DNA of 20,037 nt, from the NCBI GenBank assembly GCA_946481105.1, contig CAMLMM010000035.1, positions 1 through 20,037 of the forward strand, given 5' to 3'. The notes beneath the pieces were generated by a model. It ran no database searches. It saw only the letters and a list, made by a program, of their open reading frames with translations, and was not told the origin of the DNA. Below, piece after piece: positions 1-8,464 of the stretch; within the stretch, counting starts at the first letter, position 1; each line of letters starts with the position of its first letter. The position numbers and the translations under genes are program-made. Source of the stretch: an uncultured Alphaproteobacteria bacterium. Lineage in GTDB: Bacteria; Pseudomonadota; Alphaproteobacteria; Micavibrionales; Micavibrionaceae.

Positions 1-1506
1 GCCTTTCAGGGTATTGATGTTCTCGATATTGATGTCGAGGTGCAGATTGCCAACGGCCTGCCTGCGTTCACCATCGTCGGCCTGCCGGATAAAGCCATTG
101 CCGAGAGCAAGGAACGTGTGCGCGGTGCCTTGCATGCCATGGGGCTTGCGTTGCCGGCCAAGCGCTTAACCATCAACCTCGCCCCTGCCGATGTGAACAA
201 GGAAGGCAGCCATTACGATTTGCCGATTGCGCTCGGCCTGCTGGTTGCGATGGATGTGATACCTCAGGACGCGGTCGAACGGTTTTTTGCGCTCGGGGAA
301 CTCGGGCTGGATGGGGGGCTCCGCAATGTGACGGGTGTTCTGCCCGCCGCGATACAGGCCGAAGTGCGTAATTGCGGCCTGATATGCCCCGCTGAATCCG
401 GGCGCGAAGCCGCCTGGGCGGGCGAACTTGATATCCTCGCCCCGGCCCATCTGCTGCAACTCATCAACCACTTCAAGGGCACACAGGTGTTGGCGCGTCC
501 CAAGGCGATGCTGCCCGATGAACTGATGGCCATCACCCGCGACCTCGCCCATGTGAAGGGACAGGAGACGGCCAAGCGCGCCCTTGAAATCACCGCAGCA
601 GGCGGCCATAATTTGCTGATGGTCGGGCCGCCCGGCTCGGGCAAGTCGATGCTCGCGTCCTGCCTGCCCGGTATATTGCCGCCACTCACGCCACGCGAAG
701 CGCTGGAGACCTCCATCATTCACTCGCTCGCCGGGACGTTGCCCGAAGGCGGTTTGCTGCGTAACCGCCCTTACCGTGACCCGCATCATTCGGCGTCCCA
801 GCCGGCCCTTGTCGGTGGTGGGCACAAAGCCAAACCGGGCGAGATTTCCCTTGCGCATCATGGCGTCCTCTTCCTCGATGAACTGCCAGAATTTGCGAAG
901 GCCACACTTGAATCGCTGCGCCAGCCGCTGGAAACCGGGGAAACACTGGTGGCCCGCGTCAATTACCATGTCACCTTTCCGGCGCGGTTCCAGCTGATTG
1001 CCGCCATGAACCCATGCCGCTGCGGCTATTTCGGGCAATGTGACGAAGAATGCACCAAAGCGCCGCGCTGTGCCGAAGATTACCAGTCAAAACTCTCCGG
1101 CCCGCTGCTCGACCGTATCGATTTACAGGTCGATGTGCCGCCATTGTCGATCGATGAACTCAGCACCAAACCTGCCGGGGAAACATCGGCACAAGTGGCT
1201 GCACGAGTCAGCCGCGCGCGCGATATACAACTCAGCCGCCTGCAACAAGCGGGCGCGCCGGAAAAGATGCGCGTGAATGCGCAGATGGATGGCAAAATCC
1301 TCGAAGATATCGTGCAGATGGAAGAGGCTGCCGAGAAGCTGATGAAACAGGCGGCCGACAAACTGAAACTTTCGGCGCGGTCATGGTTCCGCATGCTGCG
1401 TGTCGCCCGCACCATCGCCGATCTGGACGGCGCGCCCGATAAAATCGGGTCGGCACATATCGCGGAAGCTCTTAGTTACCGCCGCTTACGGCTGGCCGAT
1501 CTTTAG
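1..1506 (+). CDS. comM: ComM/YifB-family Mg-chelatase-like AAA+ ATPase (5' end outside window)
   Basis: The reading frame is open from base 1, so the true start lies upstream. The GTG at 40 is internal to the conserved N-terminal domain and should not be taken as the start. The visible protein shows the family's order: an N-terminal Lon-protease-like ChlI domain (GLPAFTIVGLPDKA region), a Walker A GPPGSGKS at 625-648, the Mg-chelatase signature RDPHHSAS, Walker B GVLFLDELPEF, a Cys-rich stretch after NPCRCGYFGQ, and the C-terminal ChlI domain ending RRLRLADL. In naturally transformable bacteria ComM is a hexameric helicase that promotes branch migration during integration of incoming DNA. It is also widespread in species not known to be competent. 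The 3' end overlaps the convergent glycosyltransferase gene by 35 bp. The family call is secure; the exact role in this organism is inference. Confidence 0.95.
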   Translation, partial: AFQGIDVLDIDVEVQIANGLPAFTIVGLPDKAIAESKERVRGALHAMGLALPAKRLTINLAPADVNKEGSHYDLPIALGLLVAMDVIPQDAVERFFALGELGLDGGLRNVTGVLPAAIQAEVRNCGLICPAESGREAAWAGELDILAPAHLLQLINHFKGTQVLARPKAMLPDELMAITRDLAHVKGQETAKRALEITAAGGHNLLMVGPPGSGKSMLASCLPGILPPLTPREALETSIIHSLAGTLPEGGLLRNRPYRDPHHSASQPALVGGGHKAKPGEISLAHHGVLFLDELPEFAKATLESLRQPLETGETLVARVNYHVTFPARFQLIAAMNPCRCGYFGQCDEECTKAPRCAEDYQSKLSGPLLDRIDLQVDVPPLSIDELSTKPAGETSAQVAARVSRARDIQLSRLQQAGAPEKMRVNAQMDGKILEDIVQMEEAAEKLMKQAADKLKLSARSWFRMLRVARTIADLDGAPDKIGSAHIAEALSYRRLRLADL

Positions 1507-3109
1507 ACTGCAGCAGCATGAAATAATTGGTCATGCGGTAAGGCTGTTCAAACACCTTATCATAGCCCGCAAAATCTTCCGGCTTGCGGGTATACACCAG
1601 CACCAGACCATCGGGGTGTGTTCCCAGCCATGTGCGAATTTTATCTTCTGTAATTTGTTCCGGCGGACGGGTCAGCCGGGCCAGAAAACCGATTTGCCCC
1701 TGATTGTTATTGGCAAAAGCCAGCGGGCGATCGTTCAGATTTTCCTGCACGGCCTGACTGATTTGGCTTAAATCATAATTGGGATAAAAGCTCGATTTGG
1801 CTGCAAAATGAAAACTGCACATCAGCAACATCATTGCCACGGCCGCCGCTGACAGCGCGCTGGCCTTATTAACCCGGATCACTGTTATGCCCAGAAGCAA
1901 GATACCGATTCCCAACGCCGCCGAGGGCAGAACAGGCATGGTGCGAAACGCCGTTTCCAGGTGGACCGACCCCGGCATCAGGGGGCGCAGATCGTCGGCA
2001 AAGAACCGCGCTGCAATCGGCAGCAAGGCGAGCAAATTCGCCCCGATTAAAATCGGCAGCACATCACGTTTCAGCAGCTTGTGCGGAAGCGCCAGGAACC
2101 CCCCCGCAATCACCAGCATAATAGCGGGGAGAAGCGGGATAAGGTAATGAACCTGTTTGCCGCTGATCAGACTGAATGCCGCAAAAACCGTCCCTATCCA
2201 CACCGCCAGGAAACGGCGGTTTTCACTGGTCTTGCCCCAGGCGGATTTCAGGCCGCGCCAGGAGCCCGGCGCAAAAATCCACGGCATCACGAAAATCGGA
2301 ATAAACGGGAGATACCAGTAAACGGGGCGGCTATGATCGAACGCGTTGACCATGCGGCCCGTTGTCTGGCCGTAGAATATCTTTTCGGTGAATTCCTTGC
2401 CGCCTTCAAATGCCGCCGGAATAGCCCAGCACAGCGCAATCGCAATACCCCACCATAGGCCGAACAGCATACGCGGCAGCCAGAAGCTGGCGGGTGGGGC
2501 CTGGTCTTTCATCCAGTAACGTACGGCGAGCAAGGCGGGCGCCATATGCAGCAGGGCCGCCGGGCCCTTGATAAGCAAACCGGCACCCACGGCCAGCGCG
2601 AACCAGACGATGTGCCGGGTTTGCCGCGTGTGATAGAAATCCCAGATGGCGGTCACCCCGGCGATCACCGCAACGGTCAGCAGCAAATCGAACATGATCA
2701 GGTTGCCGTAAATAACGAACGGCATGCACCCACCTAACAAGGCGACAGTTAGTAGCGGGGCTTCCTCATGCTGCGGGAACATGCGCCCGGCCAGGCGACC
2801 GGACAGTACCAGAACCGCAAAACTGGTCAGATAGGGCACGATCATCGCCGCTTGTTGTGATACGCCGAAAATTGCCCAGAGAATGTTGATCATCCAGAAT
2901 AAAACCGGGGGTTTATGGTGGTAGGCTTCGCCGTTCAGTGTCGGTAAAATCCAGTTGCCGGATTGATGCATTTCCCACGCGACGGTTAAATAACGCGTTT
3001 CATCAACCGGGAATATCGGGCGCGTCATCAGGCCCGCGACCATCAGGCCAAAACAAAGAAACGCGGCAAGGCCTGCCGCGCGCAAATGGGGATGAGTCAG
3101 GTGTATCAT
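1472..3109 (-). CDS. ArnT-like GT83 lipid-linked glycosyltransferase
   Basis: A 545-residue polytopic membrane protein of the PMT/ArnT fold. The first transmembrane helix (about residues 11-29) is followed by the periplasmic-loop motif D36-E37-T38-R39-Y40, the DExRY signature in which acidic residues are catalytic in this family. The HHKPPVLFW motif follows, then about ten further hydrophobic segments and a soluble C-terminal portion after about residue 430. Family members take a sugar from an undecaprenyl-phosphate carrier on the periplasmic face and attach it to lipid A, core LPS or other acceptors. The sugar cannot be read from the sequence. The start lies 8 bp past the LAB_N stop and the gene is last in a GT2-LAB_N-GT83 run, which supports one pathway. 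ArnT itself is only one possibility, since no other arn genes are seen here; Rgt-type galacturonosyl or Flm-type transferases are alternatives. Confidence 0.85.
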   Translation of the reverse strand: MIHLTHPHLRAAGLAAFLCFGLMVAGLMTRPIFPVDETRYLTVAWEMHQSGNWILPTLNGEAYHHKPPVLFWMINILWAIFGVSQQAAMIVPYLTSFAVLVLSGRLAGRMFPQHEEAPLLTVALLGGCMPFVIYGNLIMFDLLLTVAVIAGVTAIWDFYHTRQTRHIVWFALAVGAGLLIKGPAALLHMAPALLAVRYWMKDQAPPASFWLPRMLFGLWWGIAIALCWAIPAAFEGGKEFTEKIFYGQTTGRMVNAFDHSRPVYWYLPFIPIFVMPWIFAPGSWRGLKSAWGKTSENRRFLAVWIGTVFAAFSLISGKQVHYLIPLLPAIMLVIAGGFLALPHKLLKRDVLPILIGANLLALLPIAARFFADDLRPLMPGSVHLETAFRTMPVLPSAALGIGILLLGITVIRVNKASALSAAAVAMMLLMCSFHFAAKSSFYPNYDLSQISQAVQENLNDRPLAFANNNQGQIGFLARLTRPPEQITEDKIRTWLGTHPDGLVLVYTRKPEDFAGYDKVFEQPYRMTNYFMLLQSKDRPAVSGGN

Positions 3110-3117
3110 CGGGAACC

Positions 3118-3441
3118 CTATGAAGATGCGGCCACGGAATCAGTTTCGGTGGCTTTCGGTTTACGGTAGATGAGATAGATATTGCGCAGGTAAATAAACA
3201 GCCCCATCCCCTGTCCGACGATAAAGACCGGATCCTGACGGTGCAGGGCATAAATCAGCAGTACAACCCCGCCGGCGATGCTGAACCACCAGAACAGATT
3301 GGGAATGACCGATTTTTTCATGCGTTCGGATGCCAGCCATTGCACCAGGAAGCGACCGGAGAAAAGCGCCTGACCAAGGAATCCGATTGCCAGCCAGACA
3401 CCATGATCTTTGACAATATTGGCACAATCCTGCACATCCAT
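3118..3441 (-). CDS. Stand-alone LAB_N-domain membrane protein
   Basis: A 107-residue membrane protein matching the lipid-A-disaccharide-synthase N-terminal (LAB_N) family. Recognisable elements are FLGQALFSGRFLVQWLASE, then the basic K-K-S, then FWWFSIAGG, and finally GQGMGLFIYLRNIYLIYR. Three helices are likely, at about residues 15-35, 45-65 and 72-92, with a polar tail. In some bacteria this domain is fused to LpxB; as a free protein its biochemical role is not established. Its position, 8 bp from the genes on both sides, between a GT2 that probably charges a lipid carrier and a GT83 that uses it, suggests help in handling or flipping the lipid-linked sugar. That role is inference. It is the usual size for the stand-alone family. 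Confidence 0.85.
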   Translation of the reverse strand: MDVQDCANIVKDHGVWLAIGFLGQALFSGRFLVQWLASERMKKSVIPNLFWWFSIAGGVVLLIYALHRQDPVFIVGQGMGLFIYLRNIYLIYRKPKATETDSVAASS

Positions 3442-3449
3442 GATTTATC

Positions 3450-4190
3450 CTATGCCTCTTCGCTAACGGTCAGATTCTGGGCGGCGCGGCGTTGCAGCCA
3501 CATGACGCCTGTCAGGTCGAAAATGCCCGCCCAGAGCCGATCCCAGAACCCGTACTTGGATACGCCGCGCTCACGCGGGCGGTGCCCGACATCCACCAGT
3601 GCCACCGATCCGTATTCGCGCGCGAACAGGGCCGGCAGGAAACGGTGCATGTGGTTGAAATAGGGCAGGGCCAGGTAATCGTCGCGGCGGAACATTTTCA
3701 GGCTGCACCCCGTGTCGCGCACACCATCGCGCAGCAGCGTGGAACGTATTTTATTCCCGGTGCGTGACGTGAATTTTTTCAGCAACGAGTCCTGACGTTT
3801 CAGGCGTTGCCCGGCCACGAGGCGCATCGGAGCGGAGGGGTTCTCGATAAATTTTTGATAGAGCAGCGGAATATCCGCCGGGTTATTTTGCCCGTCCCCG
3901 TCCATCATGACCACGAGCGGCCCTTTGGCAGCACGGACGCCGGTACGCAGCGCCGCGCTTTGCCCTGACCGCACCGAATGGCGCACCAGACGTATGGATG
4001 GGTTCACGGCTTTCAGCTTACGGATAACGTCTGCCGTCCCATCGGTGCTGCCGTCATCAACGATGACGATTTCGTGAATGGGGCATAACCTGGCGGCGGC
4101 TTCAATTTCAGCAATCAGGGATGGCGCGTTCTCGGCCTCGTTCAGCATCGGCACCACAGCCGAAATGGTCAGGTTTTGTTCGTAATTCAT
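3450..4190 (-). CDS. Family 2 glycosyltransferase, dolichyl/undecaprenyl-phosphate sugar synthase type
   Basis: A 246-residue cytoplasmic GT-A enzyme. It has the opening strand AVVPMLNEAEN, the nucleotide-binding D45-D46-G-S-T-D-G-T, and the metal-binding D97-G-D99-G-Q-N. The downstream DTGCSLKMFRRDDYLALPYFNHMHRF region is typical of the DPM1/ArnC-like subgroup. These enzymes transfer a sugar from a nucleotide donor to a polyprenyl phosphate at the inner membrane. Unlike ArnC (about 320 residues with two C-terminal helices) it ends soon after an amphipathic stretch (GIFDLTGVMWLQRRA), so it probably relies on peripheral membrane binding as DPM1-type enzymes do. It is the first gene of the GT2-LAB_N-GT83 set. 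The Shine-Dalgarno is weak, and I chose the ATG at 4190 because the fold begins immediately after it. The sugar specificity is unknown. Confidence 0.88.
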   Translation of the reverse strand: MNYEQNLTISAVVPMLNEAENAPSLIAEIEAAARLCPIHEIVIVDDGSTDGTADVIRKLKAVNPSIRLVRHSVRSGQSAALRTGVRAAKGPLVVMMDGDGQNNPADIPLLYQKFIENPSAPMRLVAGQRLKRQDSLLKKFTSRTGNKIRSTLLRDGVRDTGCSLKMFRRDDYLALPYFNHMHRFLPALFAREYGSVALVDVGHRPRERGVSKYGFWDRLWAGIFDLTGVMWLQRRAAQNLTVSEEA

Positions 4191-4236
4191 GCCCGCAACT
4201 TAGCCCCTGGACTGTGGAAAAACAAATGAAAAGAGG

Positions 4237-4788
4237 TCATTTCAGGCCATTTTCCTTTAAGAAGTCCGCCATGTCGGTGCCCAGCCAGTCCGTATCCCCG
4301 GCAATTTTCTTAATCATTTTGCCATCCGGGTTCACGATAATGCTTTCCGGCAGGCGGTAAGTCTGGAACAGGTCAGCGGTTATCTTCTGCCGCGCATCAC
4401 GGGCAATCAGCAGGTTTTTCGGCAGATTGGAATGTTTCTGTAAAAATTTGGTGATGGCCGCATCATTTGTGTCGGATGACAGCGCGATAATCGTCAGGTT
4501 TTTATGCTGCCGCGCCAGTTCAGCCAGTTTGGGGAATTCAATCACGCACGGGGCGCACCATGTTGCCCAGAAATTGACGATAATCACTTCACCGGCAAAA
4601 TCTTTGCTTTTGTGGGCTTTGCCATGAATATCGGTAAAGGCAAAATCAGGCAGTTTTTCACCATCCGCCTTGTCTGCCGCAATCGCCGGGTTGTCGGACG
4701 CGGTCAGGCTGCCATGATCCAACCAGATGGTCAGCCCATATCCCCCGATAATCGTCACTGTCAGAATAAGGATATTAAGTACGCGCAT
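4237..4788 (-). CDS. TlpA/ResA/DsbE-type membrane-anchored thiol-disulfide oxidoreductase
   Basis: A 183-residue thioredoxin-fold protein. It starts at the ATG at 4788, which has a good AGGAAA ribosome site. A longer frame back to 4872 exists, but it only runs antisense-free inside the end of the preceding ccsBA gene. Residues 1-20 (RVLNILILTVTIIGGYGLTIW) form an uncleaved signal anchor. The catalytic motif is W-C78-A-P-C81 within FWATWCAPC, and the downstream cis-Pro region PESIIVNPDG is recognisable. Such proteins sit in the periplasm and reduce the CXXCH cysteines of apocytochrome c before haem attachment. The start overlaps the ccsBA stop by 14 bp, implying translational coupling and a shared role in System II cytochrome c maturation. 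General TlpA or DsbE activity on other substrates remains possible. Confidence 0.9.
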   Translation of the reverse strand: MRVLNILILTVTIIGGYGLTIWLDHGSLTASDNPAIAADKADGEKLPDFAFTDIHGKAHKSKDFAGEVIIVNFWATWCAPCVIEFPKLAELARQHKNLTIIALSSDTNDAAITKFLQKHSNLPKNLLIARDARQKITADLFQTYRLPESIIVNPDGKMIKKIAGDTDWLGTDMADFLKENGLK

Positions 4789-7705
4789 GATATTTCCTGT
4801 TATAAAACCCAAGACCGCCAATAAGGGCCAGCTCAAGCATACCAAACGCGCCAAGGCCCCAGAACACTCCATCCATAAACCCGTATGAATGCAGGCCGAC
4901 CCCGAGAAGGTTCACCCCGATCCATGCCAGCGCGACAATAAAACTAAGGAAGGACAGGCTCATCGTCCAGGCCAGCGTCGTCAGATGGCCGGAAATTTTT
5001 CCGTGAATGGTCCAGGCCAGCCACAGCACAATCAGCAGCGCCCCATTTTCCTTCGGATCCCAGCCCCAGAAGCGCCCCCAGGACTGGTCAGCCCAGATAC
5101 CGCCGAGAATAGTCCCGACTGCTGTAAACAGCAGTGCGAACAGCGCGAGCAACCCCAACGCCCGTTCGCCATTTTTTTGCAGGTCAGGTGTCAAACGGTG
5201 CATCACCCGCCCAATCAGTATCACATGCGCCAGCAACGCCGTGACCACGCACCAGCCATAGCCAATCGTAATGCACAGCACATGCGTGGCCAGCCAGAAT
5301 TGGGTATTCAGAACGGCAGTCAACACATGCAACGTGTCTTCATCACCGGCGAGCGATAGCGCGAGCAGGTTCAACGCCGCCCCGGACAGCCCCGCCATAA
5401 GTACGCGCAAAGTTCCCAGGCGGCGCAGCAGAATAGCCACGAACGGCGCAACAAGTCCGACAAACAGCAGCGATTCATAAAGAGTGCCCACAGGTGGGCG
5501 GGCAAGAATAGCAATGCGCGCGCCCAGCCCACCTGCCTGCATCGCCAGCGCTGTTACAACTGCGGCCATTGCCAGTGTGGGCAGGCGGCGATACGGATAG
5601 GCCATTTGCGTCAGGGCCAGAAGAAATGCCGTAACATACAACCCCAGCGCCCAATCGAATGGGGATACTGTACTGTACCAGTATTCCAGGGAAAGGCGCA
5701 GGGCAGAAGAAATGGCTTCAATGGCCTGCGCGTTGGCATTATAATCATCAATGTCTGCAAGCGTTGCCTCCCATGCGGCGTTGTCGCCCGCCTGCCAGGC
5801 CAGCGCCGCCCTCTGCCATAATGTCAGTACACGGCCTGTCTCTGGCGATCCTTTTCCTTCCTGCAGCAACTGCCATGGCGTAACCCAGTCTGGCTGTGCG
5901 TTCCACGTCACGGGAATAATGCGCAGCAATTTGTTATTCACGCCCGCTTCGCTTAACGTGCGTATCTGCAGGCCTAGCAGGGCCAGTTTCTGCTCGGACT
6001 CGGTATAACGACCAATATTTTCGCCTTTTTTACGGATAAGTTTTTTAATATCGTCTTCGAGCGCTGGAGTGATTTTCTGCAGATTCCAATAGGTCACCAG
6101 CGTATCATCCCCCAGATTAGCCTGTTTGCGCCAGGCAGGCGGCACATCAAGATTCAACGGCAATACCGCGGAAAAACTGCGCAATATTTCAGTATATTCC
6201 AGCGCATTTTCATGCACGCGCAGCAGATTTTTCTGATCTTCACTGAGTGCGTCTGACGTAATGCCCATAAATTCCTGCGCCTTGGCCGCCGTACGCTGAA
6301 GGCCAGGGGCCAGTTCTTCCAGGCTGTAAAAAGGCTTGGCCCTTTCCGGCAAAGCCAGAGCATGGCGCGTATTCACATCAGGCACGAAAAACACGGCATC
6401 GCCCGTTGCCGATGACGGGTCGAATAAGGTGGCGGCCAGCCATTCCGCTGCGGATTTGTTCCCCCATGTTTCCTTGCCGGAAAATTTCTTTAATTCAACG
6501 CGCGCAAAACTGTCGATCGGTTTCAGACGCCCGTCCTGTAATACCGGCAATTGGCCGAACTGCGCGGTGTTTAATGTTTCCGCCTGTGCCGCAGGGGTCA
6601 GCAGCAGGCTGCATAAAATGAGAATTAAAGACCGACGGCGCAGCCGTGACGCCAGATGCCAGATAAGGCCAAACGCGATTAATCCGCTTGCCAGATAGGG
6701 AAAAATCCGGCCTTCGTTTTTGACCACACTTAACACGGTTACGGGCACATCGCCGCCCTGATCAAAGGATGATTGATAGAACGTATATCCTTTGTACCGG
6801 AACGGTTCGTTCATCGCGATACGCACCGGCCATTCCTGTCCGTTTTCCTTGACGGTGAGTTCGGAAATATAATCGCGGGCCATGCTGCTGCCCGGGTGGA
6901 CAGGCAGAATGAATTTTTTCAGGGTCATGGAAAACGGCAGGGGCCGCGCTTCCCGTTCAATAGCGATGGTATAGGATGTGCCATCTACCTTGATAACCGG
7001 GGGCTTCGGGAATTTATCAAATGTCAGATATTTGCCGTCCTGCTCGCCTGCGCTGCTTACAGTAAACTCGACCCCGGTCAGGTTTTTTTCATCCTGCTTA
7101 TCGGAGGCTGTCGGGTTCAGCTGCATGAATTTTCCCGGCGACGTCCAGCCATCCTGTTCATTTTCGGCGCGGCGGGTGATGGCGCAGTTGTAGCAATAAG
7201 TATTGATATGCAGCTTAAAAGGTATCTCATTATTCCCAACAGTCATGTCCGCCCGGATATGTTCGTGCGGCAGGCGGAGCAGGATTTTATCATCGGTGCG
7301 GATAACCAGTTCGCGCTGATGATAATCCTCAATCGCGGCTTTGGTTTCCCCCTCGCCCAGTACCAGATATCCCTCACGCGCGGTAAGGGCGGTCAGCAAT
7401 CCGCCAATTACCAGGACAATGACCCCGAAATGAGAAATATTCGTCCCGGCGCGGGTCCAGCTCCAGTCGCTTTTCAAAATGAATTTCAGAATAAGGTTGA
7501 GCGCAAACAGGCTCATCAGGGTCAAACCGCCGGGAAATGGAATGGGACCGATCCAGCTGACCACCGCGCCGAAATATTGCTGCTGGACATCATAAATACC
7601 CAGATTTTTCTGCGCGACCGTTCCGGCAACCAGCAATATCATTAGGCAGGGCAACAGCCAGAAAAGCGGACGGGCACCCGCCATATAGGCAATAAAATTT
7701 TTCAT
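4775..7705 (-). CDS. ccsBA: Fused ResB-CcsA (CcsBA) System II cytochrome c synthase
   Basis: A 976-residue membrane protein that covalently attaches haem to CXXCH motifs of periplasmic c-type cytochromes. The N-terminal third is ResB/CcsB: helices at about residues 12-30, 57-75 and 90-108, then a large periplasmic domain containing NTYCYNC and the RYKGYTFYQSSFDQGG motif. A fourth helix follows. Next comes a second signal-like hydrophobic segment ending PAAQA and a periplasmic linker of about 300 residues (QDGRLKPIDSFARVELKKFSG...). The C-terminal part is CcsA: multiple helices, periplasmic haem-ligand candidates H808 (ATHVL) and H939 (GLHSYGF), and the tryptophan-rich WWD motif around residues 870-886 (SWGRFWGWDPKE). 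The fused length matches CcsBA proteins of epsilonproteobacteria and Bacteroidetes. It has a strong GAGGAAAGG ribosome site and is followed by the overlapping thioredoxin gene. Confidence 0.95.
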   Translation of the reverse strand: MKNFIAYMAGARPLFWLLPCLMILLVAGTVAQKNLGIYDVQQQYFGAVVSWIGPIPFPGGLTLMSLFALNLILKFILKSDWSWTRAGTNISHFGVIVLVIGGLLTALTAREGYLVLGEGETKAAIEDYHQRELVIRTDDKILLRLPHEHIRADMTVGNNEIPFKLHINTYCYNCAITRRAENEQDGWTSPGKFMQLNPTASDKQDEKNLTGVEFTVSSAGEQDGKYLTFDKFPKPPVIKVDGTSYTIAIEREARPLPFSMTLKKFILPVHPGSSMARDYISELTVKENGQEWPVRIAMNEPFRYKGYTFYQSSFDQGGDVPVTVLSVVKNEGRIFPYLASGLIAFGLIWHLASRLRRRSLILILCSLLLTPAAQAETLNTAQFGQLPVLQDGRLKPIDSFARVELKKFSGKETWGNKSAAEWLAATLFDPSSATGDAVFFVPDVNTRHALALPERAKPFYSLEELAPGLQRTAAKAQEFMGITSDALSEDQKNLLRVHENALEYTEILRSFSAVLPLNLDVPPAWRKQANLGDDTLVTYWNLQKITPALEDDIKKLIRKKGENIGRYTESEQKLALLGLQIRTLSEAGVNNKLLRIIPVTWNAQPDWVTPWQLLQEGKGSPETGRVLTLWQRAALAWQAGDNAAWEATLADIDDYNANAQAIEAISSALRLSLEYWYSTVSPFDWALGLYVTAFLLALTQMAYPYRRLPTLAMAAVVTALAMQAGGLGARIAILARPPVGTLYESLLFVGLVAPFVAILLRRLGTLRVLMAGLSGAALNLLALSLAGDEDTLHVLTAVLNTQFWLATHVLCITIGYGWCVVTALLAHVILIGRVMHRLTPDLQKNGERALGLLALFALLFTAVGTILGGIWADQSWGRFWGWDPKENGALLIVLWLAWTIHGKISGHLTTLAWTMSLSFLSFIVALAWIGVNLLGVGLHSYGFMDGVFWGLGAFGMLELALIGGLGFYNRKYHART

Positions 7706-7754
7706 GCCTTTCCTCTAGCGGATAGCGCTGCCCCCGAAAAGGACAAAAGTCAGG

Positions 7755-8375
7755 TCAGTCGTTCACGCCCTTGCGTTTTGGGCCTGAAGTCAAATCAGTG
7801 TAGCCGGCATTTTCATAAGGTATAACAGCCGTAATCACCGCCTCAGCCGCCGGAATAGCGCCGGTCGCCTGTTTCAACCGGGCCTCCAGCAGGTAGATGC
7901 CTTTGACGCTGGCCCCTTTAACATGCTGATACCCGGCTTCCTTAATGGCGCGTTCCATGGCTTTGCCTTCGCTCAGCGGCGCGGTATCGAATTCCAGCAC
8001 ATAGGCCGACCCGGTTGTCGTGGTCAGGTTCATGCCTTTCTGCATCAGGCCCTGCCGCAGATAATGGTCAAAGGCGATATCCTGGGCGCTGAAGGGCGGC
8101 TTAGCGATCAGGATAATCGGGGTGCCGTCAACTGGCAGCGCCGGTTTCAGCTTGTCGAGAACGTCAAACACGGCCCCCTGCCAGGCAGCAGTGCTGGTGG
8201 CCATATTCTCGGTATCATGAATAACCGCCTTATCGTTCCATGGGCTGCTCGGCTGCGGGGAAGAAAGAGGGGTGTCGTCCTGATATTTATAGCCGCGCGG
8301 CATGGTTTGGGTGCAGGCGGCCATCGTTACAACGGCAACGCCCAGAGCCAGGGTCGACAGGAAAGATAATTTCAT
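7755..8375 (-). CDS. Small lipoprotein of unknown function
   Basis: A 206-residue protein with a clear lipoprotein signal peptide. There is a Lys at position 2, a hydrophobic core to about residue 18, and the lipobox M-A-A-C with C21 as the expected lipidated residue. The first 40 mature residues are a Pro/Ser-rich linker. A mixed alpha/beta domain follows, with AAWQGAVFDVLDKLKPALPVDG and LRQGLMQKGMNL, a layout loosely like lipoproteins that bind envelope partners (FlgO- or TolB-N-like). I do not recognise a family with confidence. Export is secure, function is not. Its ribosome site (GAGGATTTC) is good. It lies 49 bp upstream of ccsBA in the same direction and could be cotranscribed with it, but no shared function follows from that. 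Confidence 0.8.
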   Translation of the reverse strand: MKLSFLSTLALGVAVVTMAACTQTMPRGYKYQDDTPLSSPQPSSPWNDKAVIHDTENMATSTAAWQGAVFDVLDKLKPALPVDGTPIILIAKPPFSAQDIAFDHYLRQGLMQKGMNLTTTTGSAYVLEFDTAPLSEGKAMERAIKEAGYQHVKGASVKGIYLLEARLKQATGAIPAAEAVITAVIPYENAGYTDLTSGPKRKGVND

Positions 8376-8464
8376 GAAATCCTCACATCAGCCAGATGGG
8401 ATAAAGACGGGGTATTAAAGACACGCCAGTTTATCAGGACTTGCCTGCCAGATATAGGGGGTAT

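Noticed and set aside
166..1038. 290-residue minus-strand frame inside comM
   Set aside because: It is antisense to Walker A/B and Mg-chelatase motifs, with no ribosome site or domain of its own.
4789..4872. 28-residue N-terminal extension of the TlpA-like protein
   Set aside because: It lies inside the end of ccsBA. The ATG at 4788 has a good ribosome site and directly begins the signal anchor.
6773..7645. 290-residue plus-strand frame inside ccsBA
   Set aside because: It is antisense to the ResB domain, with no coding signature.
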